Translations under genes and position numbers: made by a program | The notes under the pieces: model-generated | The model's database searches: none | What the model saw: only the letters and a program-made list of their open reading frames with translations | Told to the model about the DNA's origin: nothing | NCBI RefSeq assembly: GCF_024679095.1 | Contig: NW_026111228.1 | Coordinates: 186,001-250,000, forward strand | Length of the DNA: 64,000 bases | Direction: 5' to 3' | DNA from: Eriocheir sinensis | Taxonomy: Eukaryota; Arthropoda; Malacostraca; Decapoda; Varunidae | Shown: positions 58,856 through 64,000 of the stretch, piece by piece | How the letters are laid out: every line of letters starts with the position of its first letter | Position numbering within the stretch: the first letter of the stretch is position 1

Positions 58856-60312
58856 ACAAAAATAAATACAGAATACACAAAAATAGATATGCAAAATACA
58901 TTTAAACAATGTAAATTTGTTTCAAAATATATATACGAATACACATGAAATAAGGTAGATTTCTATAAAAATATATATACAAAATACACATAAAATTAAG
59001 TAAATACGTATAAAAAATGTATACAAAATACACATAAAATAATGTAAATTAGTATCAAAATAAATAAACAAAATACCAATAAAAGAATGTGTATTTGTAT
59101 AAATACATATATATACAAAGTACACATTAAATAATATAAATTTGTTTAAAACTATACAAAATACACATGAAATGATGTAAATACGTATAAAAATGTATAT
59201 ACAAAATACACATTAAATAATATAAATTCGCGTCAAAATAAATAAACAAAATGTCAGTAAAAGAATGTGTATTTGTATGAAAATAGATATACAAAATACA
59301 CATAAAATAACCTAAATTTGTATCAAACTACATATAAAAATACACACAAATATTTTAAATTTGTATGAAAATAAATATACAAAATACACATAAAATTAGG
59401 TAGATTTGTATTGAAATACATACACAAAATACACATAAAATAATGTAAATTTGAATGAAAATACATAAACAAATGCACTTAAAATAACGTAAATTTGTAT
59501 AAAAAAATATGTACAAAACACAAATAGAATAATGTAAAATCGTATCAAAATAAATACACAGAATATTAATAAAATAACGTAAATTTGTATGAAAATAAAG
59601 TAGCAAAATACCCATAAAATAACGCTTTTTTTTTATTTATAAAAATATATATACCAAAATACACATCAAAAAATTAAATTTGTATTAAAATAAATATACA
59701 AAAAACACATACAATAAGGTAAATTTGTATTGAAATAGATATGCAAAATACATATAAAACAATGTAAATTTGTTTCAAAATATATATACGAATACACATA
59801 AAATAACGTAGATTTCTATAAAAAAAATATATATACAAAATACACATAAAATGAAGTAAATACGTATAAAAAATGTATACAAAATACACATAAAATAATG
59901 TAAATTCGTATCAAAATAAATAAACAAAATACCAATAAAAGAATGTGTATTTGTATGAATATAAATATACAAAATACCAATAAAATAACGTAAATTTATA
60001 TAAAACTATATACAAAAATACACAGAAGTAATTAAATTTGTATGAAAATATATACAAAATACACACAAAATAAGCTAAATTTGAATTGAAATATATATAC
60101 AAAATACATGAAATAAAGTAAATTTGTATCAAAATATTTATACAAATACACATATAATAACGTAAATTTGTATGAAAAAATATAAACAAAATACACATTA
60201 AATAATGTAAATACGTATAAAAAATATGTACAAAATACACATATAATCATGTAATTCGTATCAAAATAAATAAACAAAATACCTATAAAATAATATAAAT
60301 TTGTATGAGTAA
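58856..60312 (+). repeat. Satellite block 35, A-polarity, J1 to J3
   Basis: Inverted partner of 13,433-14,956 and direct copy of 20,846-22,497. It has the five-unit segment once, where 21,156-21,601 has it twice. Confidence 0.92.
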
Positions 60313-60952
60313 ACGTGTATGTTGCATATTTTTTCAATACAAATTTACCTTATTATATACGTATTTTGTATATTAATTTTAATACAAATTTAATTATTCG
60401 ATGTGTATTTTTGTATCTGTATTTGTATATATATTTTTATACGCTTTTACATTATTTAATATTTATTTTGAATATATATTTTTATACAAATTCATGGTAT
60501 TTTATGTGTATTTGTATATATATTTTTATATAAATTTACATTATTTTATGTGTATTTTGTACATATATTTTTTTACAAATCTACCTTATTTTATGTTTAT
60601 TTTGTATGTGTATTTTGTATATTTATATTTATCCAAATACACATTCTTTTATTGGTATTTTGTTTATTTATTTTAATTCGAATTTATATAATTTTATGTG
60701 TATTTTGTATACATTTTTTTACACGTATTTACTGAGTTTTATGTGTATTTTGTATATATATTTTTATAGAAATCTACGTTTTTTTATTTGTATTCGTATA
60801 TATATTTTGAAACAAATTTACATTGTTTCATATGTATTTTTGCATATCTCTTTCAATACAAATTTACCTTATTGTATGTGCATTTTGTATATTTATTTCA
60901 ATGCAAATTTAAATATTTTATGTGTATTTTGGTATATATATATTTTTATAAG
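60313..60952 (-). repeat. Satellite block 36, B-polarity, J3 to J4
   Basis: Inverted partner of block 9, but about 430 bp shorter. The join near 60,423 (TTTTTGTATCTGTATTTGTA) marks the missing stretch. Confidence 0.9.
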
Positions 60953-62087
60953 ATTACGAAAATTTGAATAAAAATATATACAAAAAAACAAAAAAATAAA
61001 TTTCAATTTGTATGAAAATAGATATACAAAATACACATATAATTAGCTAAATTTGTATTTAAATACATGTACAAAATACACATAAAATAATGTAAATTTG
61101 TATGAAATGAAAACAAACACATAAAATTCGCATCAAAATAAATAAACAAAATATCAATAAAAGAATGTGTATTTGTATGAAAATAGATATACAAAATACA
61201 CATAAAATAACCTAAATTTGTATCAAACTATATACAAAAATACACAAAAATATTTAAAATTTGTATGAAAATATATATACAAAATACACATAAAATTAGG
61301 TAAATTTGTTTTGAAATACATTCACAAAATTCATATAAAATAATGTAAATTTGAATCAAAATACATAAACAAATACACTTAAAATAACGTAAATTTGTAT
61401 AAAAAAAATATGTACAAAACACAAATAGAATAATGTAAAATCGTATCAAAATAAATACACATAATATTAATAAAATAATGTCAATTTGTATGAAAATAAA
61501 GAAGCAAAATACCAATAAAATAACGCATTTTTTTTATTTAAAAAAAATATATATACCAAAATACACATCAAAAAATTAAATTTGTGTTAAAATAAATATA
61601 CAAAAAACACATACAATAAGGTAAATTTGTATTGAAATAGATATGCAAAATACATATAAAACAATGTAAATTTGTTTCAAAATATATATACGAATACACA
61701 TATAATAACGTAGATTTCTATAAAAATATATATACAAAATACACATAAAATGAAGTAAATACGTATAAAAAAATGTATACAAAATACACATAAAATAATG
61801 TAAATTCGTATCAAAATAAATAAGCAAAATACAAATAAAAGAATGTGTATTTGTATAAATATAAATATACAAAATACACATAAAATAACGTAAATTTGTA
61901 TCAAAATATTTATACAAATACACATATAATAACGTAAATTTGTATGAAGATATATAAACAAAATACACATTAAATAATGTAAATACGTATAAAAAAAATA
62001 TGTACAAAATACACATATAATCATGTAATTCGTATCAAAATAAATAAACAAAATACCAATAAAATAATATAAATTTGTATGAGTAAA
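60953..62087 (+). repeat. Satellite block 37, A-polarity, J4 to J3
   Basis: Inverted partner of 10,765-11,995. It shares the deletion scar CACATAAAATTCGCATC at 61,117-61,133. Confidence 0.92.
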
Positions 62088-63890
62088 GTGTATGTTGCAT
62101 ATTTTTTCAATACAAATTTACCTTATTATATACGCATTTTGTATATTAATTTTAATATATGTGTATTTGAATATATATTTTGATACAAATTTACATTATT
62201 TTATGTATTTTCTATATTTATTTCAATTTAAATTTAGCTTATTTTATGTGTCTTTTGTATATCTATTTTCATACAAATTTAATTATTTTTGTTTATTTTT
62301 GTATATAGCTTTATACAATTTTACGTTATTGTATGTGTATTTTGTATATTTATATTTATACAAGTAAACATTCTTTTATTGGCATTTAGTTTATTTATTT
62401 TGATACGAGTTTACATTATTTTATGTGTATTTTGTATACATTTTCTTATACGTATTTACTTCATTTTATGTGTATTTTGTATATATATTTTTATAGAAAT
62501 CTACGTTATTTTATGTGTATTCCTATATATATTTTGAAACAAATTTACATTGTTTTATGTGTATTTTGCATATCTATTTCAATACAAATTTACCTTATTG
62601 TATGTGCATTTTATATATTTATTGTAATACAAATTTAAATATTTTATGTGTATTTTGGTATATATATTTTCATAAAAAATGCATTGTTTTATGGGTATTT
62701 TGCATCTTTATTTTCATACAAATTTACATTATTTTATTAATAATCTGTGTATTTATTTTGATACTATCTTACATTATTTTATTTGTGTTTTGTATATATA
62801 TTTTTATACATATTTACATTATTTAATGTGTATTTTCTATATATATTTCATACAAATTTACGTTATTTTAAGTGTATTTGTTTATATATTTTCATTCAAA
62901 TTTACATTATTTTATGTGTATTTTGTATATGTATTTCAATAGAAATTTAACTAGTTTTATGTGTATTTTGTATATATATTTTTATACAAATTTAAATTAT
63001 TTTGGTGTATTTTTTTAATAGAGTTTTATACAAATTTATAATATTTTATGTGTATTTTGTATATCTATTTTCATAAAAATACACATTCTTTTATTGATAT
63101 TTTGTTTATGTATTTTGATGCGAATTTACATTATTTAATGTGTATTGTGTATATATATTTTTATACGTATTTACGTCATTTCATGTGTATTTTTTATATA
63201 TATTTCTATAGAAATATACGTTATTTTATATGTACTCGTATATATTTGAAACAAATATACATTGTTTTATGTGCATTTTGTATATTTTTTCAATACAAAT
63301 TTCCCTTATTGTACGTGCATTTTGTATATTAATTTTAATACAAATTTAATTATTCTATGTGTATTCTTGTATATGTATTTTTAAAAAAATATGCTTTATT
63401 TTATGGGTATTTTGCATCTTTATTTTCATACAAAATTACATTATTTTATTGATATTCTGTGTATTTATTTTGATACGATTTTACATTATTCTATGTATAT
63501 TTTGTATATCTATTTTATACAAATGTACGTTTTTTTATGTGAATTTGTTTTCATTTCATACAAATTTACATAATTTTATGTGTATTTTGTACATGTATTC
63601 AAATACAAATTTAACTAATTATATGTGTATTTTGTTTATCTATTTTCATACAAATAGAAATTTATTTTTTTGTTTTTTTGTATATATTTTTATTCAAATT
63701 TTCGTAATTTTATGTGTATTTTGTATATTTATTTTCCTACAAATATACGTTCTTTTATCGGAATTTTGTTTATTTATTTTGATACGAATTTTCATTTTTT
63801 TTAGGTGTATTTGATATATATATTTTTATACTTATTTACACAATTTTATATGTATTTTGAATATATATTTTCATAGAAATTTACTCTATA
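62088..63890 (-). repeat. Satellite block 38, B-polarity, J3 to J2
   Basis: Inverted partner of 8,992-10,764 and longer direct relative of 22,498-23,666. It contains CGTTCTTTTATC at 63,749 and TTTTTTTTAGGTGTATTTGA near 63,794. Confidence 0.92.
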
Positions 63891-64000
63891 TGTATATACA
63901 AAAAAACACAAAAATAATTTAAATTTGAATGAAAATAAATATACAAAATACACATTAAATTAGGTAAATTTGTATTGAAATACATATACAAAATAGACTT
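63891..64000 (+). repeat. Satellite block 39, A-polarity, runs off the window
   Basis: Follows J2. It is the reverse complement of about 8,885-8,991, so the large inverted repeat continues beyond the right edge. Confidence 0.88.

Overview
The window is almost entirely one AT-rich satellite DNA. I see no credible protein-coding or RNA gene. The basic unit is about 45 bp: many consecutive units between 2,300 and 2,650 measure 44-45 bp. In its A-rich reading it begins AAATTTGTAT, carries ATATACAAAATACACAT in the middle and ends AAAATAATGT. My hand-built consensus has 25 A, 14 T, 3 G and 3 C, about 13% G+C. Diverged unit types follow one another in a fixed order, forming long higher-order repeats. 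The only clear foreign sequence is a 587-bp piggyBac-type non-autonomous element (MITE) at 17,622-18,208. These features indicate a eukaryotic genome, and the piggyBac-type ends suit an animal. The species cannot be read from the sequence. A heterochromatic location (centromere, pericentromere or a repeat-rich sex chromosome) is inference.

Layout. The array is cut into 39 blocks of alternating polarity. 'A-polarity' means the A-rich consensus reads on the + strand, and those blocks are given strand +. 'B-polarity' is its reverse complement, strand -. Most borders are not random. Seven border sequences, called J1 to J7 here, recur at several places and in both orientations, so whole rearranged segments were later copied. 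J1 lies near 4,661, 14,957, 20,846 and 58,856. J2 lies near 8,992, 23,667, 30,557, 40,376 and 63,891. J3 lies near 10,765, 13,066, 13,433, 60,313 and 62,088, with a worn copy near 22,498. J4 lies near 11,996 and 60,953, J5 near 15,858 and 57,911, J6 near 16,904 and 56,871. J7 lies near 7,073, 25,547, 38,428, 43,203 and 53,405.

Large-scale order. About 8.9-19.8 kb and 54.7-64.0 kb are inverted copies of each other. Their paired positions add up to 72.9-74.5 kb, so the centre is near 37 kb. About 25.55-30.18 kb and 48.77-53.40 kb are a second inverted pair, with a nearly constant position sum of about 78,945. The left end, 1-9.0 kb, is an inverted copy of about 23.7-30.4 kb, interrupted by about 2.2 kb of extra material. 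About 43.2-46.9 kb repeats 25.5-29.3 kb in direct orientation. TA tracts, a compound GATA microsatellite and the MITE are each present in one copy of a duplicated segment and absent from its partner, which gives relative timing.

The many long open reading frames are a by-product of the satellite. The unit is 15 codons long and the T-rich strand of the consensus contains no stop codon in any frame. All coordinates of block borders are good to about 10 bp, because they were read by eye.
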